Source: Deuterostichococcus epilithicus
Taxonomy: Eukaryota; Chlorophyta; Trebouxiophyceae; Prasiolales; Stichococcaceae
Direction of reading: 5' to 3'
Assembly (NCBI GenBank): GCA_033439295.1
Contig: JAVTLE010000023.1
Location: 3,384,530 to 3,448,529 of the forward strand
DNA: 64,000 bases
In this document: in pieces, positions 21,501 through 34,800 of the stretch
Layout: each line of letters opens with the position of its first letter
Numbering within the stretch: the stretch's first letter is position 1
Position numbers and translations under genes: made by a program
The notes under the pieces: model-generated
Databases searched by the model: none
Seen by the model: only the letters and a program-made list of their open reading frames with translations
Told to the model about the DNA's origin: nothing

Positions 21501-24500
21501 TTGGTGCCGAGGACTGCAGGCGTGCAGCTGACGAGCGCGGCGGCTGCACGGCACCCAGGTGCCTGATGACGGCCGCTGTCGGGTAATCACTATCCGAAGT
21601 CGGCGATGGCGCTGTCATGCGCAGCAAGCATCGAGGAAGCAAGAGCGATGATCTGGCAGCTGAGCGGCAGGTGACTGCACAGGGGCATTGTGCAGTCCCC
21701 CTGCCCAAGCGTCATCCCCTTATGTGTGTGTCCCTGTGAACGCGCCCTTCGTGTGCTTTCTCTGTGACGCACCAGTCTCGGATGATGGCGACCAGCTCCT
21801 GCTTGTAGTCCAGCTCCTCCTGCCGGCCACGCACTTGCAGCGACAGCACGTCCAGGGACGTCACCCGCCAGCGGCAGCCCAGCGCGATGTCGCCGCTGAC
21901 CTGTTGAGGAGCGCCATGAATACACCAGTGTAAGACGTCGAATCACAGCGGGCCCTTTCCATCATGATCACAGAGAGAGTCAATCTGCCAGCAGCTCAGC
22001 TGCTCGGCGTCATGGCTGTCACAAAGATGGGTTCACTTCTGCTGCAAAGGGAGATGGTCGAGCTGCACAACCAACCAGGCCGGGCCACGGATGCGAGGTG
22101 GCATTACTAGACCGAGCAAAACTCGCAATCCTGGACAGCAAGCAGGGCGCCGCAGGGACATCAAAGGAGAGGCGCCCACACCTTTTCCTTGGTGCTGCGG
22201 CGGCCGAGGGTGTACCGCCGCACCTCACTGCGCAGAGACCCAAAATCGGCCGCCTCCTGCAGCGGGATCACCACCTCGCCTGCGCGGCAGCCGCCATGCC
22301 ACACATGAGCGTGGTCGAGCGCTAAACACGGCCAGCAGCAAGTCCTGTCGCCGACTGAAGACGATGAGCTGGCCGCAAGCCAGAAACAGTTACAAGCGGC
22401 CACAGAGCGAGGGCGACATCACGGCTTCCCACATAAGACTGGCTGCCGCGTTCGCACTGCGCCAAACGCTGCGTCTCACCGAGGAAGGCGTCGGTGCCCA
22501 GGCGCATGCGCGCGTACACGGCCACGCGCAGGTCGGCGCTGCTCCGCACCGTGCGGAACGTCAGCTCCTCGTTCCACAGCACGTCTGCGGCACCGGCGCA
22601 CAGCCACACGGTTGACAGACACACAGGCAGAGGCTGAATGCCGTAGCGTTAGACTGAGCTGGACTGGGGGCTGTGCCAGCAGCGGCCTCTGTCACACTGC
22701 AGGTGAAAGAGTGGGGGCAGGAGGGGCNGNGCACGCACGACCACAACTGGCGGATTTTGTCCCTGTGTGGGAGTTTTGTCCCCTGCAACTTCTGATCAGC
22801 GGTTCAGCAATGGGACGCTTCCTGCGGAGAAGGTCGCCGCAGCATTGCCAGGGCGTCTGCGACGCCCTCAGGCACAGGGAGCAGACCAGCGACCTGCTGC
22901 CGTGGCAGCTGTGGGCCAGGCCGCAAGGCGGGGCGGGCATGGTGCAGCACAGCTTAAAGGGATCACACCTGCGCCACCGGCGATGGGCACGGTGCGCCTC
23001 TGCTGCCCCTCCACCTCCACGATGCAGTACACCTCCAGCTTGGCGGCCCGCACCATCGCCTGCAGACAGAGTTGCAGTCTGGATCGCACTGGCAGCTTCG
23101 GTGCAGCGACCTTTCAGAAGTGCAGCCCCTGCAATAGCGCATGGTCCGAGACCCAGCATTCAAATGCTGCACTCCAGCAAGGCACTCTAGCCTCGCAACC
23201 AAAGAACAACCGCGTCACAAGCGGTAGCGAGTCCCTGCAGGCGCCATGCCACCAAGACCGCGAGCTCACCTTGAGCCGGCGGCTCTCGGATGTCAGCGTG
23301 CGCTGCCGGTGCAGCAGCGCGTCCAGGACGTTGCTGCCGCTCACGATGCGCACGTGCAGCTCGCCACCGAGCAGCTCGCCAGCGCCGCTGCCGCGGGCGC
23401 CACCCGGCGGCGCCGCCAGCGCACCGGATGGCAGGCGCCCCAGCGCACTTAGCCTGTAAGGACACACCCTTGGCAGTCAATGAATTGATTTAAGCGGACT
23501 TGGCACAGAGGATACTGTTCCGCGCTCCCAACACACACACAAGCCAACGGATCTCCAGGAGCAAGCAAGCTGCAGCAAGGCTTGACATGAAGCGCAACAC
23601 AGCTCATGTCAACATCCGATGTCACCCTGCGTGCAGGCGAGCCCACACTGCTGTGATGCAGGTTTCCGGCATCTGCATGCATGGACGCACCTGGCCGCAT
23701 CCAGGCGCCCACTAGCGCCGACCATCTCAAGCGATGGCGCCTGCAGGCTGCTCAGCCGCAGCGGCGAGCGCTCCGCCACTGCAGGGCTGGCCTCCGGGAT
23801 CGTCGTCACAGCGCCGCCGACGCCGTGCATGCAGCCGCCCATCGCGGCGATGGCCTCAGGCACCGAGAACCTCACTTGCGCGCCGCCGTCAGCAGCGCTG
23901 GCCCCACTGCCGGCGTCTGCACCTCCCACCAGGCTGGTGGCGGTGCTGCTGCCGCCCACGCGCATCCGCGACATCAGGCGCCCCACCTCCCAGATGTCGC
24001 TGTCGGCGTGCCGCAGCGGCTGCGGCAGCAACTGCGGCGGCGACTGCGGCGGGAGCGGTTGTGGCGTCAGCAGGGGCCCCGGCGTCAGCAGGGGCTGCGC
24101 CGGTGCGGCGTCCTCCAGCGGTGAGGCAACGTCTGGCGGCGGGCTCGCCGCGGCGTTGGACCCTGGCGAGCAAGACCAGACGGTGGGCTGCGACGCATAC
24201 ATGGCGCGGTTATAGGCGGAACTCCGCGGCACTGCGGCCGGGAAGGCGCCTGTCAAGTTGGCCGCCGCCGGGGCCTCTGGCAGGGTCGCGACCGCCTGGA
24301 ATGCCGCCGCCAGCGATGCGGTGGGGGTGGCGTCCAATGCCGGCATACCGCCCAGCGGTGGCGTGGAGGCCGACGCCGCGCGCGGCATCAGCAGGCCCTG
24401 CGACGCGGGGCTGAGCACCAAGGCAGAGGCGCCACTGCCTGATGCGCCAGACCCGTCCGGAGTGCCGCCATCGCTGGGCGTCTCAAGTCGGCCATTGCTG

Positions 24501-25811
24501 CTCCCGTCCGACGCCCAACTGCCCCGCCGCCGCTCCGCAGACTCGGGCACCGCAGGCGCCGCGGGACCCGGCAGCGAGCTGCTGCCCGCCGGGTCCAGGC
24601 TTGCGGCTGCGCTGGTCATGCTGTGCGACGCCACCCGCTGCAGCGCCGCCCAGCGCACAAAGGGGCTCGGGACTCCCGGAGTGTACTCGGGGGATGAGCT
24701 GTCGGATGGCGTCGCCGGCTGCACGGACGTCGCCACCGAGTCCTGAGTGGAGCCTGTGGCGGTGGCCGTGGCGGAGGCCTGCGAGCCTTCCGCCTCCTCG
24801 GCGATGGCTCCGCTGCCAGCGCGTTCCGAGCCGTTGGGGTCTGCCGGCGACCTGCACGGCAAGCACACCCTTGTTGGGCGAGCAACGCCAGATACCTCGG
24901 CCGCTCCAGCAGGCAATGTGTCTTCGAACACCTCTCGCGGTGATCAATCGCAGCACCAGCCCAAGCTACCTGTGCAGAAAGGCCAGCAAGCAGCAGAGTC
25001 CATCTACAAAGACGCACAACAGCCTCCACTCTGCAGCATGCTGTCCATCATACAGCAGCGCTGCGGCGTGAAGGAAGACTCGCCCGAATGGATCGCCGTG
25101 TGACATCAGGCTGCTGAGACGCGGCGTCACCACGTCGAGTGCCGGCAGCGGCCCGCTTGGCTGCGGCGTCACCGGCAGGCTGATCGTGGCAGCCGCGCTG
25201 CCACTCATTGATGTCGCCTGTTGCAGAATGTGCAAGGTGGAAACCATCAATATGGGTGAACTCCGCCCACTCAACTTGTTCAAGCGGCGGTCACAGCAGG
25301 CGTTGAATGCGAGCCAGCAACTCAGCCAGCAATTGTGGGCGCCCAACGAGCCGACTGCACCAGCGATACTGAAACACGGATGGACAGCGTACCAGGCCCA
25401 GGCGGTGCATGGAGTTGCGGAGGAAGCTGGGCACGCGCTGTCGCGGCGACAGTGCCGCCGCGCCGGGCGCCGCAGGGCTCTCTCCTGGCGCCAGGTCCGC
25501 CGCGTTGAAGCTGGACACCCGCCGCAGCCGCGCCGCCAGGCTCGCCTCGCCACTTGGCAGCCCCGGGATGTCTGCAGCAGCACGCAATGGGCAAGTCGCA
25601 GCTGGAGCATCGATGCTTGCTGCATGCCTGGAGGCGTGTTACGCTCGCAAGGTGGGTGCTGCGGCGTCAGTGCACCGGAGTTTGCAGGCAGTCCTGACTG
25701 GAGGTGTCTCTCAGAGTTGACTGTCGCTGTTCTGGTCGCTACCCTGATCCAGAGGCACTGCAACAGTGGCAGTCAACGAAGCAGGGGCTGAGACGTGCAC
25801 CCTCGGCAGTT

Positions 25812-25881
<70 letters not shown>

Positions 25882-28800
25882 TGCTTATGAAGGTGCTGCA
25901 GGGTGGGCCGACACGCACCCTCGGAGTTCATGGAGGAACGCGTGGAGATGGTGTGGCTGATGCGGGAGGAGAGGCTGGGGGAGGGCTGGTGCAGCTGCCG
26001 GCGTGGCGGCACGTTTGTAATGAGCGACATGTCGATGTTGTGGCTGTACTCCAGCTCGTCCAGCTGGCCGTTCACCTCCTGCCGTTGTTCAGGAAACGCT
26101 TGTGAAACGGTACCACTCGTCATGAAGAATTGCACATGTCGCGTGGAGTCGACTGCGGCCCCAAAGATCCCGGTTGCAGACATGCCCTGTATCTGTCTGT
26201 CGCTGCAATGATGATGCAGCCGATGACGAGCCCTACAATGCCGCAGCCCATCACAGGCAAGCTTACAGCTGCCAGCGTGCTTCAGGGAGCAGGTGTTGAG
26301 CAATGTGCTCAACAGAAACCTAGCAACTTACTGCGCGTCCAGTTGGTCAGGCGGCGGGTCAGCCCTGTATCATGTACACTCAATGAACCCTGAGCATCAG
26401 CACCCACCTGCAGCTGCGCATCGAGCTTTGCCAGGCGGCGAGTGAGCCCTGCGGCGTCCTCTGCATGCGCCTCCCGCGTGTACTGGTCCTTGGTGTCGGA
26501 GAAGCACAGCACCCGCGTCACCCCCTCCGCGTGCGTCGACACATACACGAGCCGCGTGTCCACGTCCGAGCCGCCTGGGCCCTGCTTCAAGCAAGGTGCC
26601 AACATCGTCTTCAAGCAGACTGTGGAGCTCGCTTCCGAGCTGCTGGACCCAGGCAGGAGGCGGCGCAACGATTGGTTGCCAGCACAACATTGAAGACCAA
26701 TCTGATGTGGCGTCTGCAGAACGGGGTCTAAGGGCCTGCGGGCTGGAGACTGGCAGCAGAGTTATGCTCGGCTGCAGTGCTTGATGCGTGTTGCCGCCTT
26801 CAATCAGATGCGTGTGCGCCCAGCCACCACTATGTTAGTCGCCTTCGCCCGCCTACTGTCGGCACAGGCGATGCACAAGCAGCATCTGGGCGCACACGGA
26901 CTTGCTGTATTGCCTTGCGTGACAGCTGGATCTAGCATGCTCAGCGCGCAAGCTGCGCAGTTCAACCTTGACTTGTCTTCCTGTTCCGACGAGTTGCTCA
27001 CAATCGGCTCCACGATCGGGAGGGCACCTGTGGCGGCGCGGCGCCGGTGCCGTCCATGTTGGAGCCGATGCGGGAGACCATGCGGCGGGCGGACTTGGCG
27101 GCGGAGCCGACGCCCACCACCACCTTGGCAGCCATGCGGTCCAGCCGCATCTGCGCCCGCTTCAGCTTGATTGGCGGGTACGCCTGCGCATGGAACAGCG
27201 CTTCATGCTGCATGAGTCAGCAGATGACATAGCGTTTCAGGAAGGCAGGAGAGCGTACGCCCCAGAAAACTCCCATCTAAAGTGAATATTATGCAGTGGT
27301 TTGGGCACTAAGTAATTTCTCTCGGACATTCGTCCTGGAGAGTGCATATGCGCCATGGTACGAACAGGCCGACCAGACACACTCCACATAGAGCGAATGC
27401 GGGGGAGCGCACCCGGATCTCGTCCAGGGAGTACTGGTGCACTGCAGGGTCGCGGAACGACATGCCCTGCCCTTCCAGCAGGCACCGCAGCCGGCGCGTC
27501 GCTTGCGGCTCGTCCCAGGCATACTCCAGGCTCGCCCCCGGCTCCACCTGCGTGTGCCGAGGCCACAGCCGCGCTTGGCATGGCAGGGCCACAGGCTTCC
27601 AAGCGCTGGCATGTCCCCACAAGCTTGCAGGGCGGCGACGCAGCAGCATTGACTGGGCCATGGCATCGCCAGCAAGGGCAGGGCAGCAGACCAGAGTGTC
27701 CTCCCAAAGTCTCGCTTCCGGCTAGAGGACACAGCAGTAGCGGCAGCAGCAGATAAAGATTCAGAAGAGATACGGATTCAGAAGAGATGTTTTCAGAGGG
27801 GCACACCTCCTCCCACACGGACATACTGCCCTCCGGGTCCAGCTCGCTGTTGGCCTGCTGGAAGCGCACCTTGACATGCTGGCACCTACGCGCGGACCGG
27901 CACGCCGCAGCGTCAACTCGTGATGCAGATCACGCACAGGATCCACTGGTGAGGGAGCGAGGAGTCGAGCTGGCAGGAGCGGGCTGCCTGCCAAAACAAT
28001 GCATCATGCGCGCTAGGAAAAGTCACGTACCATCACGAACATGCAGGCAGCAGGAGGCCTTGTGCAGAGGCAGAGAGGACGCCCTAAAACCTGGACCCCG
28101 CGCGCCTGTTGTCGATGCGGTAGGGCGGGTGGCGGTTGGGGGCGCCGATGACGCACAGGAAGGAGGCGCCGTTCAGGGAGATGTCCACCGGCAGGATGGC
28201 GTGGCCCTCCGCGCCCACCATGCGCAGACCGAAGTCGCCGACCTGTCGGCAGCCGAGAGTCACTGCTGGTGGCTTTCGAACTTCGAGCTACCATCACCGA
28301 TCAATCAAAACGCTACAGGGCCAGCTTGTGGAGGTGCAACCTGGAAGGATTGTGAAATTCTTTGCATGGCCAGCAGGCAAGATGTGTGTGTAGTTGCAAC
28401 CGCCTGCGGGCTGCCCACCTGCATCTGGAAGGCGCCCGACCACCGCCACCCCGGCTGCGCCAGCCGCACGCACAGCGACCGCGGCAGCTGCGGCGCACAG
28501 CAGAATGTTGGCGGTCCACATGCGACTGGCAGCTCACAATCTGCGGGTGCAGCACAGACCTGCGGAGGCCAGCTGCTGACCAGTACCCTCACAGTACCTC
28601 ACAGCCCAAGCCACCTGGCTCAACATGAAAGCAGCACATGTCGAGAGATGTTATCGCGGGGGCACCTCCACATCAGCCCAGTGCCAGGGCTGCCGGGTGC
28701 CGCCGGGCGGCAGCCGCCAGGCTGTCTTGGAGCCCAACTGCGCAAAGTCCAGCGCTTCCGTGCTCTGGTTGCTGATGATGTACCGCGGCAGTACCGTCAG

Positions 28801-31800
28801 CACCTGTGGCAGCATTGAACTCAGAAACTGACCTCCTGGCAGCTGCATGATTTCCAGTTTGGCGAGTGGCCCCATCTTCGATGCAGCTGTGCTGTGGCGG
28901 ATGTGAGTGCCCGCAAAAGCAGATGCAGGCAGCGGACGGTTGAGTGCACAATGGCAGCTTAAAACACACCTTGGTCCTGTGGAAGATCGCCGGCCCGATG
29001 CGGCTGCTGACGCTGAACTCATAGCGGCTGACCTGCTGCGGCACAGATAGAGCGACTCAGCAGGTAACCCGCCTTGCATTATGCACTCGCCAAGATCAAC
29101 CAGAACATGCATCTGCCGAAAGGAGGCGTCTGCCCTGGCTGCAGCAGGTCACCCACAAGCACGCGGCCAAACAGGCAACACACCTGTGCCTGGCGGTGTG
29201 CGTTCAGGGCGTGCAGGCCAAGCCCGCAGGTCAGGTCCCGGCCCACAGCGTCGCCGGGCAGCAGAGGCGGCTGCGCCATGCGGCCTTCTGCGGACTCGCT
29301 GTCACGCTCCTGCCGCGCCGCAGTCGCGACCATGCTTGCGCGGAAGGGCGAGTCCCGCCCCTCCAGTGACGATCCCCGCCTGTCAAAGGAGCCACAACAC
29401 CATCAGCGTTGTTTCCATGTGCAAGTATCCGTGGCGGAAGGAGACTTTGAGCGCGTACTCGTTAGCATGATAACATGTGAGCCGGCCACATGGACGGTCA
29501 TGCAGCGTGTTCTCATGTGGTCACTGCACCAATTTGCCACAAAGAGAAGGGCAGGAGGCAGGGGCCCGGCACCTGATGGACTCGGGCGAGCGCTCAGCGG
29601 CCTTGCGCGGCACCGCAGGGTGGGTGTACTCCTCCACGGTGACCTCGGTGGCGGTCGGCGGCGCCGCCCAGCGGTCCAGGCGCTCCGCCCGGTGCCGCGG
29701 CACCGGCGGCCCCAGCACGCTGATGGTGCCGTGCACGCCTGCGCGCCAAGCAGGGAGGCCACTGTGCTCAGTCGGAATCTCACAAGGCAGGCACCTCCCG
29801 AGGTCCTGCACGCCGCCGGCGCACCATGGAGCTCCCTCGAACCGACGGACACGAGATCTCCACAGAGTCAACGTTGACAATGGATCATGCGGCACCGCGC
29901 ACCAATCTTCTCCAGGTTGATGGAGGGGGACCAGGGGCCGCAGCCGACGCGGACGCGCATGCCGCCGCGCGCGCTGCTGAACAGCATCGGCGTCGCGATG
30001 CTGCCCAGCGCCGGCGCCGCAAGCTGCGGCGCCGCGGCGTGTGGCATAGTGTCCTTGCACTGCAGCGGCACGTCCGTCTGCGGAACCAGACATCCGTGTG
30101 AGCAGCACTTCTTTCTTTCTCCGTGCAGCAGGCCGGGTGGCATCAGCTCGTGGCGTTGCAGCCAGAGGAGGAAAGATAGGGATGGTTGCAATATGTTGCT
30201 AAAGGCATCAGGCAGTGCACGGCATCACAGGCGGCAACATCAGCAGGGAAGCTGGAGCACTTGCCTTGTTGAGCAGCCAGTAGGGCGCCGACACCGCCAG
30301 CTCGCGGCTCCTGCACGCTGCGTCCACCTGCAATGCTAGCAACACCGCTGTCGACGATGATGGATTTTGACTGATTCTTGCCTGTTTTGGTAGCCGCTGC
30401 GTCACCCAGCACAATCATCCAGACCACAAAGCAAACAAGGAAGTTTGAGCTGCAGTATGCCAGGCTCGAAGGGTGAGCGCAGGAAGGATGCAGGGGGCAC
30501 CTGGTTGTGCAGGTGCAGCGTGATGCGCTTGGCGGCAGACGCGTGAAACAGGGTGATGTCCTTGGCCAGGTGGCGTGCAGGCAGCCCGCCGCGCAGGCCT
30601 GCCAGAGTGCCGCCATCAGCGCCCGCCACTGGGTAGTGGATGATCACCGAACGCGCTGACTTGAACTCCTGTTCACACAGTTACTCGCGATCCGTTCTTG
30701 TCATCAATCCATGGCTCGAAACTGTGCATGACAGATGAAAAAACAGTGCAGCACCGACACCTTTCGAGCCACCAGACTTGCTGCCACTCAACAGCAGGCT
30801 ACAACAGGTGGGCGGCGCCAGCGATGCGGGGTTCATGGCATGCTGCAGGATATCTTGAAGCATTTGTATGCCGACAGAATCAGCAGCAGAGGATGAATGC
30901 TTCACTGCCAAACAATGATAATCATTGCTGCACGGATGCCCCACCTGCATGTGGACTGCCATGCGCAGCTTGCGCGTGAGGTCGAAGGAGTATACTTCCG
31001 CCCGGCCGCCGACGCCGATGCGGAAGGTCGCCGGGTCTGCCGCAGTCGTGACCGAGGAGCTGCAATGGGCATCAAGACACGCTGAGTTGGGCAGGCAGAT
31101 TGCAAGCGGCATGCACCAGCAGGCTTATGGCGACCACCCTTCACGATGAGGAGGCCCGCCCAGCCGCGCGGATATGGTGACTGCTTCCGCTGCTCTTCAC
31201 GGCACATGCCTGTCGTGTGATCGCTGCCAGGTTGGCACGCCAGGCGATGGGTCAGGCAGGTGGCGCGCCTGTCGGTGATGACGACCGTGATGTCGAAGGG
31301 CAGCAGGTTGCTGATGGTCAGCGGCGGCTGGAAGCGCAGCACATACTCCGGCTGCGTCATCAGCGCACCCTCCCTCGTCAGCACCTGCGGCACAGCAACA
31401 CGCGCAGTCGACTCGTGATAGTTCGCACAAAGGCCTGACTGCAGCGAATGAGACCCGCCTGCTTTGGCCTCAAGCTGGCCGCGCAGCACGCCGTTCAGAA
31501 TCGCATTGCAAAGGAGCGGCGCAGTATGCCGCAGCCAGGAGCTGGACAAGAAAGCATGAGCTCGTGCAGCTCGCTGCGTGGCTGCTGGGGAGCATGCGAG
31601 ACAGGAGCCGAGGGCTCACGTTGATGGGCTCCTCCCGAATCTGCAGGCAGCAGTGGAACGGCCGCTGCGCCTCGACCGTCGGCGGGCACGTGTACCTGCG
31701 GGCATTGGCCAGGTCCGAAACTGACCACCCAAAACCCACTGGATAAGCGACCGTTTCTGCTGCAAACGACCTGGAAAGTGCTCCGCATATGGGATGTGCC

Positions 31801-34800
31801 AACGGTTCAAAGCGAATTTGACACAAGCCAGCCTGCACTATGCTGTACAGTGCAGCTGAGCACTGAGCGACAGGCAGTGGCGGCACGTACAGGCCCTGCT
31901 TCTGGTGCAGCGTGGCGCTGTCGAGGTCGATCTTGTCCTTGCGCGCGAGCTGCCACCCCACCGCTTGCACATACATCAGCGACCCCCTGCGCGAGCACAC
32001 CCGGCTTTTGCGGCTCAGGTCCAACAGTTTGTTTGCTACTCCGGCGACGCTCATCCCTCGCGACACAATGGTCAAGCTGGCAAGGTCACAGTCTCAATTG
32101 CCAAGCGCACCTGGCTGCGGCGACCGGCAGGTAGCACTGCAGCCCCGGGGCGAGGGACCCAGCGCCGGGGACGTTGATCGTGGTGCCCATCGCTGCCGCC
32201 ATGACAGCGCCGCGGCCGCGTAGGAGGTGCACCGCGAAGCTCAGCGCGTGGCTGGTGTGGTTCTCGATGCGCACGTTGGAGTGCACCGTCAGCACCTGGG
32301 GGGGGGAGAAGAGAAAAAGCACTGAGCATGGGTCTCAGCCCTATACGACAACAGCGATGGATGTGTCAGGTGCTGCTGCCAGCGGTGCTTCATGACGCCA
32401 CTGACACCACAGCGCAGGACTTGCTGTGGAACGTCGAGCGCAGCCCCAAACACAAGGCGTGGTGAAATGGTGATCGCGTGGGGCGACAGGCGAGCTGTGA
32501 CCTGGTCGCGTCGAGGCAGGATCCTCAGGGTCCTCAGCCGCAGGCGCAGGTCTGGCCACACTTACATGAACATACCGCAGGGCAGTACTGACCTTGGTGC
32601 GCTCTTCTAGGGCGACGTCCATGATGACGGGCAGCTCCAGCGTGTGCGGCGACCCAATCGCGTAGGCATACTTGCCGACCGCATCCACGACAATGTCGGA
32701 CACGGTCGTCGAGTGCCCCTCGAACTGCATGCAGATGGTGCGAGCCGACACCTGTGGCAGCACGGCAGGTTGTTCAAAACAAGGCAGATTGCTGGCCAGA
32801 CACCGTTGGTGTCATGCACCAGGACCGTGCATGTGATCGCGCCCAATCATGCAAGGCTGTAGACGGGCCCTGAAGCATGAGCGCAGGTTGCCATGCCTCA
32901 CGCTACCACATCTGCGTGGCTGGAGACAATTAATTCCGTGTGGCATGAAGCATGAGGCATGCGCAGGACGGACTGTTACGGGCGGGCAAAGGCTGGCACA
33001 GCAAGACGCATGCCTGCTGCTGCGTCTGCGGAAGGACGACGCTGGAGCGGCTGGGGATGACAGACAGTGGCGCCTCTTCCCACGGGTCCAGTGTGAACAG
33101 CTGCCCCGCGCCCACGCCCGACCTGCACCAGATGATCCGGTTGCTCGGCCAAGAGGCGCGGACCGCAATGTTCAGTAATTGCACACCCGATGAGCAAACA
33201 ATGCATACCGTTTTCGGCTGAACACCACGTGCCACCATGCGCCAAGCAGTGCAGCGCAGCACAATGCATGATGGACTTCCGCAGCAGGAGCTTCACCAAA
33301 GGCCCATGCAAAGACTGTTGGGTCCATCACAAGCTGACCTGGCCCAGTAGGAGACACGCAGCCCGGAGCGGTTGACGAGGCGATAGAGCGGCGCCATGCT
33401 GCGGACGTCCACAGGGGAGCCGGCGGCAGCGCCGCCCACCAGTCGTGCGTCTGGCCGGCTCGCCGTGCGCGGCATGCGAGTCTGCCGTGTGGTCAGCTGC
33501 CGCATGAACGCATATACGTCGCCAATGGACCTGCGTCATATGAAAGGACAAGCTGGCACAGGTGCAACTGTGTGACCCTTTATTGCTGGCGTACGACGCC
33601 AACATTGGGCAGTGGGTTAGTGCGGCGCAGGCCCGACGAAGCAGCGACAGCAGCAGCAGCATGCGCTGCGGCCGGAGCAAGGTAGGAGGGTTTGTGCTGG
33701 ACCAGCGGCCCGCACGGCGGAAAGGACCTGAAGGCGGAGGGCGTGATGTTGACGGTGAGCATGGCGTCCGACTGCACCAGCAGGCGCGCGGCGCCGTGGC
33801 CATCCTTGCGGTAGCCCACCGACAGCGGCCACGCCTCCACCAAAGGGTCGAGTGCGTCCACCGCTGAGTTCAGAAACAGCGCCTGCGGAGGTGTAAGAAA
33901 AGCAGAGGTTGGGAACAGCGCCTGCGATATGTCGATGACACGCAGAGGTCAGGTGAACAGCGCCTGCGGTGCAGGAGGCGAGGGGCTCAAGGTCGCAAAA
34001 TGTGCTGGCGCATCTACGGAGCACTGACTGTGAGCAGTTGCATCGTAGGCAGGAGATTTTCGACACGTATTATGCCACGGAATTCTTGCCGCGGGGTTCA
34101 CCGGCATGCTCAAGCGCTTACTGCGTCGCAAGACTGCATGTGTGATTTGGAAAACTCATCACCTTCATGGTCGTTGTGACCTGCATGTCGGTGGTGGACT
34201 GCAGACTCTCCTGGTCCCGGTGTACCTCCACCTCAGCAGACGACTTGTGCAGCCACGCCTGCGCATAACATGTGAAGCGAGTGCAGCCGCACATGAATCC
34301 GCAGAGACGCTACGATCGAGCACAGCAGTGGGGATGCCTCCCCTTGTACTTCTGCACAGCGGCTCGAGCCTTCTGCAGGTTGAGAATACTAGCTCAAGCT
34401 GATGAAACTCCCCAGCTGCTCTCACGACAACTGCTGCGACGGTGGCAAGCAAGCGAGGGCGAGCGTGCGACATGTCAGCGTCGCAAGCAAGAGCTGCCAG
34501 ACAGACTCTGCATGGGGGCCGTGTGCCCACCTGGACGACCTCGATGTTGCGCTGGTGCCGGTCGTCCACCAGTACCACAGCGACGGATCCGACGCCGGCG
34601 CGCACCCTGACACGCGACGCGCGCTTGTGCGCATGGAGCGCCGACGCCTGTGGCCGCTGCTGCCCCTGCAAAAGGCGGGGCACCGGCCTCAGAAACACCT
34701 CGAGGCGCTGCTGAAGGCAGTGTTGGCGCATGCGCACAGCAGCGGCGGCGACCCTCGCAGATGCACCCAAAGCTTGAAGCACATTCAGCAGACTGTCAGG

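Larger units (their letters stand above)
15043..22730. other. scattered ambiguous bases (N)
   Basis: N appears at 15043, 15045, 15053, 15103, 15437, at six sites between 21293 and 21322, and at 22728 and 22730. All but the last two lie in very GC-rich exons of the VPS13-like gene. They are single-base no-calls, not gaps, and keep spacing, so the reading frame is preserved. Confidence 0.95.

Noticed and set aside
23619-24746. several plus-strand open frames across 23.6-24.7 kb
   Set aside because: Shadows of the long disordered exon of the VPS13-like gene; only the minus frame connects to neighbours with C2 and VAB features.
25773-25880. polyleucine or polyalanine tract encoded by the CAG/CTG run
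   Set aside because: A good donor precedes the run on the coding strand and the next exon lies beyond it, so the run is judged intronic.
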